DNA from: Polyrhizophydium stewartii
Taxonomy: Eukaryota > Chytridiomycota > Chytridiomycetes > Rhizophydiales
Length of the DNA stretch: 39,019 nt
NCBI GenBank assembly: GCA_027604665.1
Contig: JADGIZ010000030.1
Coordinates: forward strand, 1-39,019
Direction of reading: 5' to 3'
Below, in pieces: positions 21,673 through 32,460 of the stretch. Each line of letters starts with the position of its first letter. Positions within the stretch are counted from its first letter, which is position 1. The translations under genes and the position numbers were made by a program. Under the pieces are notes generated by a model that did not search any database, was not told the DNA's origin, and worked only from the letters and a program-made list of their open reading frames with translations.

Positions 21673-23751
21673 ATGTGGCACCTTTCCCCAATGGACTCTT
21701 TTGCGGAGCTCGAGCCCAGCGCGACCAACGCCGTGGCGGCCGGGGCGGCGCTCGCGCAGTTTGTGGCTGCCCACAGCGCCGTCATGGGGCTGGTCGCCGA
21801 GCAGCGGGCGACGGCCGAGCAGAAGGCGCGGTGGACGGCCGCGCTGCTGCGCGCGCTGGCGCTCCCCGCGGGCACGGCCAGCCCCGCATGGCCTGCATCC
21901 GGTCGGTGCTCCGCGGAACCCGACAGAGCGGCCGCAACCCTGCTGACCGACGACGCCCCCCCCCAGTCACGGCGCTGGCGCTGCAGGCGCTGCGCATCCT
22001 GGCCCGCGAGCGGACGGCCTGCGACGCCGTCTACGAGCCCGCCGCGGTTGGCCTGCTCGCGGCCCACGCGGGCATCGCCGCCGGCGACAAGTTCGCCGAG
22101 TCTCCCGTCGCCGTCGAGGCCCTCAAGTGCCTCTCGAACGTGCTGCTGCAGGACGCCCCGGCTCGGTCGGCGTTTGGCGACTCGCCCTCCGTCGCCGATG
22201 CTGCCCTGGCCCTCCAGGTGCGTGCCTGCTGGTGCCAAGCCCTCGTCCCCGCCGGCACCGCCTGCGCTGACGCCCTCGCGCGGCCGCCCCACGCAGAGCC
22301 CCGACTGCGGTGTCGGCGCCGTGTTCCTGCTCGCCCGCCTTGTCTTCCTCGGCACCGTCGGCAACAGAGACGCATCGGCGCGGGTCGTCAAGCTCGGCGT
22401 GTGCGACCGCCTGGCCCACGTGCGTCGGCGGCTGCCTGCGCCGCCTGCCCGTCCGGTGCTTCCGCGGCCTGCCTGACACCAGCTCCGCTTTGCGCAGTTC
22501 CTCACGGCCCTTCACACCCGCTCCATGGCCGTCCGCCCCGACGAGGCTTGGATCTCAGAGCCGGTTGTTGTCAATGAGATCCTCAAAACCGCATTCAACC
22601 TCTCGGTCTCAATCGCCGAGATCAACACGGCCACGGGGTCGATGCCGACAATCTTTGGCGGCCCGCGGCCCGCGGCGCAGCGCTCGGCCGCGGACAACCC
22701 CGAGCGCGAGGTCATGGCTCGTCCGTTTGTCAAGTATGTCTACATCCGTCGCCTGCAGCCGTAGCCCAGACACTGACATCGGTCGGCGCGCGCAGGCTGC
22801 TCGAGGCCATTATCGACGTCTACATGCAGGTCCCATTTGCGGATCTGCCTCTGCTTGCTCCACACAGTCATGCCATCCACTTCATGATGAACGTGCCCGT
22901 GAAGCCCTTCAACGCCTCGTGGTTCGCCAAGTACGACCACGCCATTGTCAGCCGCACCGTCGATGCTCTGCATGCCACGTTCTTGAACGTATTCCCCCGC
23001 CCCCGGCCAAAGAAAGCCGGATCAAGTTCGGCTGCCGCGAATCCCAGCGACTCCGACGGTGACGAGGAGTATCTGGCCGAGATCGACGGCGTCAATGTCG
23101 AGCAGGCGCTGCCGCCCATCCTCATCCTCATGCGCAACTGGGCCAACGAAGATGCTCGCGCCAGAGCCATGCTCAAGTCACTGCTGATGCCTGATAACCT
23201 GTGAGTGACGCAGCTTACCCTCGCCAACCTTGTTGAACGCTGACCTGGCTTCGGTTGTCATTGGGTTGTGTGTGCGCAGCGACCGCTCAAAGCCGCTTGG
23301 CAAGGGAACCGGACTCACAAACTATCTGATCTCATTCATGTCGAGCGTGTCGATGCTTCAGATCCGTGACTGCGTCTGCGAGCTGCTCCTCTCTGCTTGT
23401 GGGGACAATGGTGCGTGTGCGAGGCATGCTCACGCATCAACTGGCTGCTGATTCTCGCTGTACGACGTCCTTTCAGTCGGCGAGCTCGTGACGTACGTCG
23501 GATACGGTAATGCTGCGGGTTTCCTGATGAACCGCGGCATCATGGCGCCTCCGGGCGGCGCAGACGCGGATGCCTCCACGGGTCCGTCCATCAACCCGAT
23601 CACGGGCGAGTTTGTCAGGGACGAGCCGCGCGTTGATCCGTTTGAGGGAATGACCGATGAGGAGAAAGAACGCGAGGCGGAGAGACTCTTTGTCCTGTTT
23701 GATCGGCTGCAAAAGACGGGCGTTGTCAAGGTCGTGCCAAAGCAAGACTGA
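21673..23751 (+). CDS. RIC8: Synembryn (RIC8), G-alpha chaperone/exchange factor
   Basis: Seven exons: 21673-21901, 21967-22217, 22297-22419, 22498-22733, 22796-23200, 23280-23410, 23477-23751; 549 aa from the first ATG, or 543 aa from the ATG at 21691. The length fits the family (about 530-550). Armadillo-like helices show ALQALRILARERTACD, EALKCLSNVLLQ and VFLLARLVFL. The C-terminal signature is CVCELLLSACGDN followed by TYVGYGNAAGFLMNRG, which matches the conserved RIC8 YTGYGNAAG block. RIC8 folds nascent G-alpha subunits and promotes GDP release in the cytosol and at membranes. The gene starts about 75 bp from the divergent lyase-like gene, so the two probably share a promoter. Its neighbours are 7TM genes. 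Confidence 0.9.
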
Positions 23752-23951
23752 TCGCTCATCCGCCCGCATCGCATCCGACCGCATCAGAATGAAGTCGGCG
23801 ATTCTATGCGTCGCGACCTCCGTCGGTCAAAGTTGCACATGTTTCTCCATGCGAAAAGCTGGGATTCGTGTCTGGTAGGAATGCATACGTTTTTTTCATA
23901 GAAACGCTGAAATGCGAGCTTTGCCAGCCCCGCGTTGTCGGCAAAAAGCAA

Positions 23952-24731
23952 ATGACTGTAGACGCTCTTTGGATAACGGAGGCGGTCATTGTCGCGATCA
24001 TGCTCGTTGGCGCAGCCTTCAGCGTCCCGACGCTGCTGCGTCTCAGCAACACGGCTCTCACGATGCTACTTCGCGCGAGCACCGTCTGCGTGATCGTACT
24101 GATGATCGCCCTGCTGCCGTGGTCGTACCCTTATGTCGAACAAGATCCCGTCCGCGAAACAGCCCTGACGGTCGTCATCGATTTCTCCGTGTCGTTCGCA
24201 ATTGCGTTTTTCTGGCTCGCCGAACTCGAGTTCCTCAAGCTCTTTGGCCCGCTGATAGGACTCGTCTCGCGTCGTCTGGTCACGCGGGTCCAGATTGTGG
24301 TTGCCTTTGGCAACGTGCTTCTCGTTGTGGCCCCGATCAAAGATCTGCATGTTCCTGTCATCGACCGTGTCGGCGAGACGTATGCCTTTATTTGGGCTAT
24401 TCTCTTCTGCATTTACGACCTTTGCCAGCAGTCGCTCAATATCTACCTGCTTCTCAGCTTCCTGAAGGACACACCGCTCATGTTTCGCATCAAATACGCC
24501 ATGGTGATGGCCGCCGGCTTGGTGGTCTTTGTCGTTGGAATCTACTTCGAGTCAACCGTCGGAATCGCGCCGTCGCCGCAGCGCGGCTTTTCTTATCTCA
24601 CGGTCTGCGCCTTTATCCTTCTCTCGACAAACGCGATCCTTGTCTTGCGCAGTGTCGTTGCGGAGCGGCAGCGCTCGACACGCATGGCCGTCGACTCTGA
24701 CTCGGCAGGAAAAGTGACCACAGCCGCGTAG
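23952..24731 (+). CDS. Orphan 7-transmembrane protein, paralog B
   Basis: Single exon, 259 aa. The ATG at 23952 is the first in frame and lies just before TM1. Seven hydrophobic segments are seen. TM3 ends in AELEFLKLFG, and the loop before TM6 reads MFRIKYA. A CQQSLNIYLLL segment matches YEVFQQFFLLY of paralog D. The C-terminal tail is short (about 25 aa). Codon use and base composition are slightly less GC-rich than in region 1. Its role is unknown; the topology would fit a receptor or a small carrier. Confidence 0.78.
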   Translation: MTVDALWITEAVIVAIMLVGAAFSVPTLLRLSNTALTMLLRASTVCVIVLMIALLPWSYPYVEQDPVRETALTVVIDFSVSFAIAFFWLAELEFLKLFGPLIGLVSRRLVTRVQIVVAFGNVLLVVAPIKDLHVPVIDRVGETYAFIWAILFCIYDLCQQSLNIYLLLSFLKDTPLMFRIKYAMVMAAGLVVFVVGIYFESTVGIAPSPQRGFSYLTVCAFILLSTNAILVLRSVVAERQRSTRMAVDSDSAGKVTTAA

Positions 24732-24987
24732 GCGGCCTCGAGCTCTTTGGACTGCAGTTCATTCAAAAGAGTCACAGTCTCACTCAAAGATGCCGCCGCA
24801 GCGGAGAAATGAACCAAACGTATCTTGCTCGACTGCGCATTGATCGCCTCGCCATTCGTTGTGTCCTCGGCCTGCGTTTGAATCAAAACGGAGACCAATA
24901 TTGACGACGTGCAGAAAACCCGCTGCAAAATATCAAAGCACTTGTCTCAGTCGGCATTTGTCTTCCAGCTGTCTTGCGCGCTGCCGC

Positions 24988-25866
24988 ATGCAGCCCGCTT
25001 GGGTCGCCGAGGTCGTGATGGCTTTGACACTTCTTGCGCTGCTGGCGCACACCACGCGCCAGATATCGACAATACCGCCGAGCCCGTTTTCCTGGCTGCT
25101 CAGAGTCAGTTGCGCGGCCTCTCTCGCATCGCTCGTGATCACACCCATCTGGACGTTTCCCGATACCAAAAGACATGCGCACCACGATACGGCGCTCACG
25201 ATCGCAAGCAGTTTCGTTTCCAACGCCCTTGTTGCCCTCTTCTCCATGAGCCAGCTCGAGTTTCTCAAGATCATCGGCTCTCTTTTTGCGTCCGTCGGAG
25301 CGCGCGCTGTCCTCGCGACGCAGATCATATTCACTGCAGTCCACCTTGTGTACTTGTCGACGAGTTTCTCACCGCTAATCGGCCACTATTGGAGCTCTCT
25401 GGGAGAGAAGTTTTCGTCCACATGGACCGTCACGCTGGGTGTATTGGATCTGCTGCTGCAGTGCTGGGTGCTCTACTTTGTGCTCTGGCGCATGCCCTCC
25501 GAGACTGCCCATTTTCGTCGTCAGTATTCTGCGATTGTGGCGGCTGGCGTCGGATTTCTGCTGGCAGGCGCGACGCTCGAGCAGTTTTACTCGAGTGGGA
25601 GCTCGCCTGAGCGTGGGTGCGTGCTCCTATGTGTTGTCGGCTTTGCATTGCTATCGATCCGATCGATGCAGATCCTGCGCTCGGCCTTGACAGCTGGCCG
25701 GTACCAGAGCTCGGAGCTGGGCAACGAAGCCTCTCGTGTATCGAATCCTGCTCCCCGCCGCGTCCTTGATCTGCTGGGAAAGAAAGCGCCGAACGTGAGC
25801 CGCGATGATTCGAGCACAGTTCAGGGGTGCTCAACAACCGAGCCCGGGACTCCGTCGAGCAGATAG
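24988..25866 (+). CDS. Orphan 7-transmembrane protein, paralog C
   Basis: Single exon, 292 aa, starting at the first in-frame ATG. Seven membrane segments. TM3 carries SQLEFLKIIG and the TM5-TM6 loop HFRRQYS, which align with the other members. The C-terminal tail of about 60 residues is Ser/Arg-rich and could be phosphorylated. It lies 256 bp after paralog B on the same strand, which fits tandem duplication with strong divergence. Confidence 0.77.
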   Translation: MQPAWVAEVVMALTLLALLAHTTRQISTIPPSPFSWLLRVSCAASLASLVITPIWTFPDTKRHAHHDTALTIASSFVSNALVALFSMSQLEFLKIIGSLFASVGARAVLATQIIFTAVHLVYLSTSFSPLIGHYWSSLGEKFSSTWTVTLGVLDLLLQCWVLYFVLWRMPSETAHFRRQYSAIVAAGVGFLLAGATLEQFYSSGSSPERGCVLLCVVGFALLSIRSMQILRSALTAGRYQSSELGNEASRVSNPAPRRVLDLLGKKAPNVSRDDSSTVQGCSTTEPGTPSSR

Positions 25867-26231
25867 AGGAAGCAGCTGCCGGTTGAATGAAGTGCGCAGC
25901 CTGCGAGACCATGGCAATACTCGCAAAGGCTCGCCTGTATTTTGCCGGCAGAAGCTGCAGATCTTATCATTGGCGTGACCAAATGACTTTTCAGCAGCTT
26001 CGGAGTCTTAGGTCAAAGGCGTCTTCCAATTGCGAACGGCTACTTTCTCCCGACCAAACAGCTCGAGCCCGATACGCAACTCGCACAGATTGCGAACCAA
26101 CGCCAGGCGGGCCGCGCGCAACCATCTCCAAGGAGCCCAACGAGCCGATAGCCGCAGCAGCCCGCGAGCACGCAAGCGCTTGCCAAGACCTCGCACGCCA
26201 TCTCGACCGACGGAGCGAGTACTCGCACCAA
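25867..26231 (+). promoter_or_regulatory. Spacer upstream of 7TM paralog D
   Basis: 365 bases between paralogs C and D. The frame of paralog D is open across most of it, but the translation is low-complexity and without membrane segments. It more likely holds the promoter and 5' leader. Confidence 0.35.
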
Positions 26232-27212
26232 ATGTCAGCGACAACGAACCCATTGTCTCCATCGCCAACTGCATCATCGGCGTTACCAGTCCCGCCAAGC
26301 ACGCCGCCGCCGGCGCCGCCCTCACTCGGCGTGACAGACGGCCTCGTATTCGCGCTTGTGACGATCGTCTGGCTCTCTGCCATTGCCTCGCTCGTGTCGA
26401 TCCGCAAGCTGCCTGTATCGCTCTACACGACCCTTATTCGGATTTCGCTTTGCCTCACGACCTTTCACGTTGCTGCGCGCACATGCTATCTCTACATTTC
26501 GCAGCTGCAGACTCTCATAGTTTCGTTCCTTGTTGGGCTCGTCCTTTATATTTCGATCATGCTCTTCCTGATCGCCGAGGTCACATTCCTGGCAATTATT
26601 GCTCCGTTCGCATCGGGAATCACACCAGGAGTGCTATGGTCCGTCAGGACTCTCATCATGCTAATAGCACTCGGGATCGGTTTCAACACACTCTCGAATT
26701 TCTACGATAAATATTGGTACGACCTTGCCAAGCAGGTGGCATACGTATTCACCTTGATCGGCGCCATCTACGAAGTCTTTCAGCAATTCTTTCTGCTCTA
26801 CTTTGTGATTTGGAAGCTCAAGCATGCGCCGATGTCGTTCCGCATCAAGTACGCCGGCGCGTGCGGGCTTGCTGTCACGATTATGGCCGCCTCGGCATGG
26901 TGCAATGGCCTGCGCCTCGATTACCCGCGACCACGCCGGCTGGCGGCATACGCCTTTGCGGACGCCTTTATTCTTTGCGCGCTGCTGTGCATGCAACTCG
27001 TCCGGTCGTCGCTGCAGCTTGAATCGCACGCCGTCAGCGCCTCGACGTCGCCGCACGATGTCCTTCAGAGCAAGCTGCCCGGCGTGCCGCTTCGCCAAAA
27101 GAAAATTCTCAGGACCGACATGGCCATCAAGCTATCGCGGACCCAGCTGGAAACGCAAATCGAATCGAGGCGGCCATCCAAGACGTTGGCCGATATGAAT
27201 CAAACGCAATAA
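26232..27212 (+). CDS. Orphan 7-transmembrane protein, paralog D
   Basis: Single exon, 326 aa from the preferred ATG. An upstream in-frame ATG at 25887 would add 115 low-complexity residues but sits only 20 bp after the previous stop. A Pro/Ser-rich N-terminus (about 35 aa) precedes TM1. Seven segments are seen. EVTFLAIIAP replaces the ELEFLK motif, and SFRIKYA precedes TM6. The C-terminal tail of about 75 residues is charged. It is the most divergent of the four in the TM3 motif. Confidence 0.76.
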   Translation: MSATTNPLSPSPTASSALPVPPSTPPPAPPSLGVTDGLVFALVTIVWLSAIASLVSIRKLPVSLYTTLIRISLCLTTFHVAARTCYLYISQLQTLIVSFLVGLVLYISIMLFLIAEVTFLAIIAPFASGITPGVLWSVRTLIMLIALGIGFNTLSNFYDKYWYDLAKQVAYVFTLIGAIYEVFQQFFLLYFVIWKLKHAPMSFRIKYAGACGLAVTIMAASAWCNGLRLDYPRPRRLAAYAFADAFILCALLCMQLVRSSLQLESHAVSASTSPHDVLQSKLPGVPLRQKKILRTDMAIKLSRTQLETQIESRRPSKTLADMNQTQ

Positions 27213-27383
27213 AGCTTCGGCTCAAATGGCAAGGTGTCACTCCATGTCAGCGCAGCGCACATCGCCGCGCATCCCTGTATTCCTAGTCTCCTCACGCAGA
27301 CCCAACACTCTCAGCACACCCCATGTACAAGTCTTGCCGCCGCCGTCGCTGCCGTGACCGCCGCAGCGATATGCGCGCATCAA

Positions 27384-28936
27384 TCACAGATCAGGGTCGC
27401 TTGGTCTCACGGTGCACCCCGAGACATTGTGATCCTTTGACGTGCAGCGCGCACAGACATGGTCGAACGAGCAGTGATCTAAGTTGCACTTGAGCAACGG
27501 GCCAGAATTCCAGTACGTGCACGGCCGAAACCGCCTGATCTGCCGCGATATCGGGCAGTCCCAATAGATGTGCGAGCGGCTGTCACAGCCAATGCAGATA
27601 TGCAGAAAGTGGCACTTTGGGTTGGAGCATCCCTGGTTGGGCGGGTTTGGTGAGATTCCCTTTGTCCACTTTTGCGCTCAGGATCGCGATGCATCGCGCT
27701 CACCTTCATCGAGTTCCACACAACGCAGTAGCGTCGGACCGAGCCGGTGCTTGACCGGCTCGCGCTTTGCAGCCCAGTCGACAGTGGCGCTGAGGACGGC
27801 GTCCCGCGGCTCCGGCCGTAATCCTCGTGTCGCGGCCACTTGGCGTCACGGCTGTCACTGCGCTGCATGTCCAAGCGATGGCCGCCGGGCGTGATGCGCG
27901 AAAAGCGGCGGTCTGGATGCAGAGACCTTGGATCGGTTCCGCTGTGTGCAGAGCCCGATGCGTTGCGCGACCGCGGCGACGGAGTCCTCGGCGAGCGCTT
28001 GGGGCTCACCCGCACCGGTCTATTATACGTGTATGCGCCGCCGGCGTCGGCCGAATCCCGGTCGACAACTGTTGGCGAGGCGCTCTTCTGAAAGCGGTCA
28101 GTGTCGCCCAGCTCTCGTCCGTTAGAGCGAATGCCGTTTCTCGACGCAGGCCTTGACACGATCGACTGGATAGATCTGTCGTCGCCATCAAACGCCTGCG
28201 TGGTCGCCGCATCGCGACGGGAGTGATACTCCCGTCCCATATCTCCCGAGTCAAAGGTTGCCGCACCAGTACCACCATCGCTAGCACCACCGCTGCTTCT
28301 GCGGATGCCGCCCATCGGATCAAGCTCCTGGATCTGCGTATCGATATCGTCGATCTGAGACGCAATGATCCTCGCAGCCTCGGGAAGCAGGCCAATCTCC
28401 TCGTTGATGCACTCGAGGCTGTGCGAAGCAAGCCGCAACTCGTCCTGGGCGTTGCGGAGCAACCGCTCAATCAGCTGCACCTTGCCCAGCGAGATATCCG
28501 ACTCGACGTCCATCGCGAGACGCCGTGCTCGCGTTTCGTCGGCCTGCTGCGCGAGGAGTTCCCGGCTGGCGACCATGCTGGCGCGCTGCTCGTGCAGCAC
28601 GGCGAGCCGCACCGCGGTGCTGTTGGCGTGCGTCGCTGCCGCACTCGTGGGGCCGCCAGCCTGTGTTGCTGCTGCCGTTGCCGGCGGCGGACGGGCGACG
28701 CTGCTGTTGTTGCCGCCGTTGGCGTTGGCGCTCCCGCGGCTGCCGGCTGCCGCCAGCGGCCGCATGCGCACGGGCGTCGCGGCAGCGTGGTCGAGCTTGG
28801 CTGTCCCAAAGCTGTGCGCTTCGGCGGGGTCCCGCGGCCGGCCGCCGAGCGAGAGCACCGTTGCCCGCAGCAGCGCGAGCTGCTCCGAGTGCGACAGACC
28901 GCCGAGCAGGCCGTCGAGCGTGCCGCCGCCGTCCAT
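27384..28936 (-). CDS. Coiled-coil protein with tandem CCCH-CCHC zinc module, paralog 1
   Basis: Two exons on the - strand, 28936-27704 and 27632-27384, phase-0 intron of 71 nt; 493 aa. The N-terminus is MDGGGTLDGLLGGL followed by QLALLRATVL, shared by the family. A coiled coil lies at about 120-215 and an Arg/Ser-rich disordered region at 215-400. The C-terminus has two successive composite modules with pattern C-x8/10-C-x4-C-x3-H-x-C-x2-C-x4-H-x4-C: C404, C413, C418, H422 then the knuckle C424, C427, H432, C437, and a second set to the end. A CCCH plus CCHC arrangement fits binding of RNA or single-stranded nucleic acid. The intron splits the first finger after WNSMK. The target is unknown. 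Confidence 0.8.
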
Positions 28937-29062
28937 ACGTGTGGTGTGCTGCTGCTACGGGGGCGTGCGGGAGAGGGGTTGGTGCGTGCGTTGCAGACGT
29001 CTGAGAGTCGCTCCAGGCGTGGGCGCAGAGGCGGAGGTGCAGCGCCAGGCGGAGGTGGGTGA
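28563..29062 (-). repeat. Duplicated 5' unit, copy A
   Basis: The first 374 bases (28563-28936) align gap-free with 31665-32038 at offset 3102, with about ten differences. The match continues upstream of the ATG with small indels to about 29062, so the promoter region is duplicated too. Homology stops abruptly inside the coiled-coil start (after MVASR). Confidence 0.85.
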
Positions 29063-29273
29063 GACCTCCTGTCGGTGCTTCTGGGGCAAGATCACGGACC
29101 ACCCGCCGAACTCGGCTCAACTTCGGAACCGCCGATCAAGCAACGCCTGCCTGTCAGCAGCGAATCCAAACGACCCACTGACTTCATTGTGTTGGAAACG
29201 TGAGCAAGCTCGCGACCTTTTGAGGTTGCGGCCGACAGCCGGCCATCGAACCTCGACAACCAGAAGAGAAAGA
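28937..29273 (-). promoter_or_regulatory. Spacer and promoter of zinc-module paralog 1
   Basis: 337 bases. The part nearest the ATG is the duplicated promoter segment; the rest is unique and holds the 3' end of paralog 2. No TATA box is evident. Confidence 0.4.
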
Positions 29274-32038
29274 CTAAGCGCCTAGGTTCTGCGGGCAGGT
29301 GAGCGAGTTGTGGTCTCTGGACTTGCACCGCGCGCACGCATGGTCGCGCTCGCAGCCCTGCACGGCGCAGTGTAGGCGCGGCCCGCAGTTCCACGCGCCG
29401 CAGGGGTCAAAGTCGCGCGATCGGTGCACCGTCGCGCACTCGCAGAAAGCGTGGTGCGAGCCGAGGCAGCCCATGCACCGGTGCTCGAAGCGGCAGCCCA
29501 TGATGCAGTTCTGTTTGGCGCGCGAGCCCAAGTCGGCGTCAACGACCGGCCACGCGCGGCACGAGATGGCGCTGGCCTCCGGGCCCGGATGCAGACGCGC
29601 GATGCCGCGACGAGCGCGCGACGCACCTTGGTCATGTTCCACTGGATGCAGAGACGCGTCGAAGGGGTGATGCGCGGCGGGGGGCTGCCGCCGCGGTCGT
29701 TACGCGACCCGGATGCTGTGCGAACCATGTGGTCGTCGATTCGCGGCCGCTTGGCATCGTGCGGCGGGCCATCCGACCGCGATAACCGGCGCTCCTCGAA
29801 CATGCCGCGGCGCTGCGTGTCGCTTAAACGGCCGCCGTCGCGGTGCCCGTCGCGCCGCCAGTCAGAGTCTCGCGACACGTCGCGCTCGCGGTCGTCGGCG
29901 CCATAGTGCCGGTCGTCATCACGCCGGACATCCCCGCGCCGGTCGTCCCCGCGCCGATCGTCCGCACGCCGATCGTCGTCGCGGCGATCGTCCGGATATC
30001 GCCCTCCTAACCTTGAGCGGCCTGAATCCCGCTCGACCGCATGGCGGTCATCGCCGCGGCCCGTGTCGCCGCGCTCAAGATGTGGCCGCCGGTCAGCAGG
30101 CCCCATCCGCATGTCAATAGGTATACGCATCTCCTGCGGCGGTGGCGGCACCGGCGCCGGCTGAAGCGGCGACTGAAGCGACGGCTCGCGGCGGACACGC
30201 ATCGCCATATCAACGAGCTGCGGCTCGCGCATGTGGCGCGTGCGGTCGGGGCTGACGGCTATCCGCATGCCACGTGCATCAACCATGCCGCTGTCGAGAA
30301 CGCGGCCATCGTCGCGCACGGCCGACGGCCAGACCATGCGCTGGTCGATGCGCGGCGGCTCGGGGTGCGCCATCGACTCAAAGCGAGGCGGGTCCACGCG
30401 CGGCGGCTCGAAGCGCATCTGGTCGCGCGGTGGGTCGAATCGCGGCTGAGGGTCGAAGCGATACTGCGTGTCAATGCGCGACTGCTCCATCGGGTGCGGG
30501 GGTGCACGGGGCAGCTCGGCGTGGGTTGATTGCTCGCCTCGCCCGTTCCTGAAGCCGCTGCCATCTGTCGATGCATGCTGCGTCTCCGCAGCGTCTGGTG
30601 CGCCGCGCAGCTCTTGATGCTGCTGCTGCTCTTGCTGCTGCTGCTGATGCTGCTGCTGCTGTTGATGCTCTTTCTCAAGCAGCTGTAGCTGCTGCTGGAG
30701 CCGTTGTTTTAGCTGCTCTTGCTGAAGCTGCTGCTGTTGCTGTGGTTGCTGTTGCTGTTGCTGTGATTGCTGTTGCTGTTGAGACTGCTGCGTTTGCTGT
30801 TGCGGTTGCTGTTGCGGCTGCTGCAGCTGTTGCGGAGGCTGCTGCTCCCCGGGGCCTGCATCGAGCTTGACACTGCCGCTAACGCCGCCGTCATTGCCGC
30901 CGAGCCCCACATCAGCCTGGCGCTGGTTCGGCAGCGGCGGCTCAGCCAGCACAAGATCGTCCGCATCCGAGTCGCCGCCATAATCGACCATCTCGCTCAG
31001 ATCGCCCGAGAACATGGATGCCGAAACATCAACAGACATGTCTACCGCAAACGGCGTAGAGTCGGTGCTCGGGCCGGCGCTGGGGCCGCCCGCGGCGCGG
31101 ACGCCGTTTGGCAGGCTCTTGTCGCCTGCGTGCTCCTCGGCGGCGGCAGGGATACGGTCGAGGTCCATGTGCGAGCGGGTCGCGGCCGCGGGCTTGGCGC
31201 GCGCGGCGACCATGGCTTCCTGCAGCGTGCCATCGACATTTGGGATGAGAGCGGCGGCGGCCGATGCCGACACAGACGCACTCGCAGCAGCAGCAGGGTC
31301 AGAAGCGGCAGCATGAGCAGCCGAAGCAACAGGAGCCACGCCAGCGTCGTCGGCACGGGAGGCGGCAGGGGCAGCGCCCTCAGCCCGCCCCGCCTGCGCG
31401 AGGTCAGCCAACACCCTGTCCTCGGCGCGAGCAATCTCGGCCTCCATGTCGGCGATCTGGCGCTCGATCATAGCAGCCGCCTTTGGAAGCAGCGCGGCGC
31501 CAAGGTCGATCTGGGCGAGCGCCTCGGCGTGCTGCTTCTGTTCGGCCTCGGCCTCGCGCAGCTTGTCGGCCAGCAGGCGCACCCGCTCCGCGGCTAGGTC
31601 CGCACGGCGCATCGCCTCGTGCCGGCGCGCGCCAGCGGCCTCGGCCTGGCGCAGGAGGCCCGCACGGCTGGCGACCATGCTGGCGCGCTGCTCGTGCAGC
31701 ACGGCGAGCCGCACCGCGGTGCTGTTGGCGTGCGCCGCTGCCGCACTCGTGGGGCCGCCAGCCTGTGCTGCTGCCGCCGCTGCCGGCGGCGGACGAGCGA
31801 CGCTGCTGTTGTTGCCGCCGTTGCCGTTGGCGCTCCCGCGGCTGCCGGCTGCCGCCAGCGGCCGCATGCGCACAGGCGTCGCGGCAGCGTGGTCGAGCTT
31901 GGCCGTCCCAGAGCCGTGCGCTTCGGCGGGGTCCCGCGGCCGGCCGCCGAGCGAGAGCACCGTTGCCCGCAGCAGCGCGAGCTGCTCCGAGTGCGACAGA
32001 CCGCCGAGCAGGCCGTCGAGCGTGCCGCCGCCGTCCAT
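29274..32038 (-). CDS. Coiled-coil protein with tandem CCCH-CCHC zinc module, paralog 2
   Basis: Two exons on the - strand, 32038-29627 and 29510-29274, phase-0 intron of 116 nt; 882 aa. The first 125 residues are nearly the same as in paralog 1. A coiled coil (LLADKLREAEAEQKQ) follows. The acidic motif MVDYGGDS (near 30978-31001) is shared with paralog 4. Then come a long polyQ region, a Pro-rich part and a DR/RD-repeat region (DDRRxDDRR), which resembles charged domains of RNA-processing factors. The zinc modules begin LCIQWNMTK|NC and end CKSRDHNSLTC, with full C/H spacing in both units. The ATG at 32038 is placed by identity with paralog 1. The protein is probably nuclear and nucleic-acid-binding by inference. 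Confidence 0.8.
30610..30850 (-). repeat. PolyQ-coding low-complexity region
   Basis: Mixed CAG/CAA codons with interspersed Pro, Leu, His and Glu in zinc-module paralog 2. Unlike the (CAG)25 tract of paralog 4 it is heavily interrupted. Confidence 0.85.
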
Positions 32039-32170
32039 GCGTGTGGTGTGCTGCTGCAGCGGGGGCGTGCGTGGGGGGGGAGGTGCGTGCGTGCGTTGCA
32101 GACGTCTGACAGTCGCTCCAGGCGTGGGCGCAGCAGAGGCGGAGGTGCAGCGCCAGGCGGAGGTGGATGA
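31665..32170 (-). repeat. Duplicated 5' unit, copy B
   Basis: Partner of 28563-29062, covering the first 125 codons and the proximal promoter of zinc-module paralog 2. The GACGTCTGA element and a CAGCGCCAGGCGGAGGTG block are kept in both upstream regions. Confidence 0.85.
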
Positions 32171-32460
32171 GGCAGCGGGACTGTCCGCCCTTGGATTTTT
32201 GGCGAAAGCGCCGAAACCCCCACGAGACTTCATCTCAAAGCAATAACAGGCGGCACCATCCATATGCTTCATTCAACCACGCAATGGGGCGTAGGCACAC
32301 GAGGGCACCAAGTACCATCATCCGGCACCGCACAAAACATCAGCTCTCGTGTCGCAATCCATGTCCCTAGCCCGCTTGAGCCGCCCATGTCATCCACCAT
32401 CGGAGAATTTAAGAACAGCTGCGTGCGTGTGAAGCATGCGACGCAACACTTTTCGATCTC
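32039..32460 (-). promoter_or_regulatory. Spacer and promoter of zinc-module paralog 2
   Basis: 422 bases. The first about 130 match the promoter of paralog 1. The remainder is less GC-rich and contains no intact zinc-finger codons that could extend paralog 3. Confidence 0.4.

Noticed and set aside
23868..23951. N-terminal extension of 7TM paralog B
   Set aside because: No ATG in frame before 23952, and the extension has no membrane or signal features.
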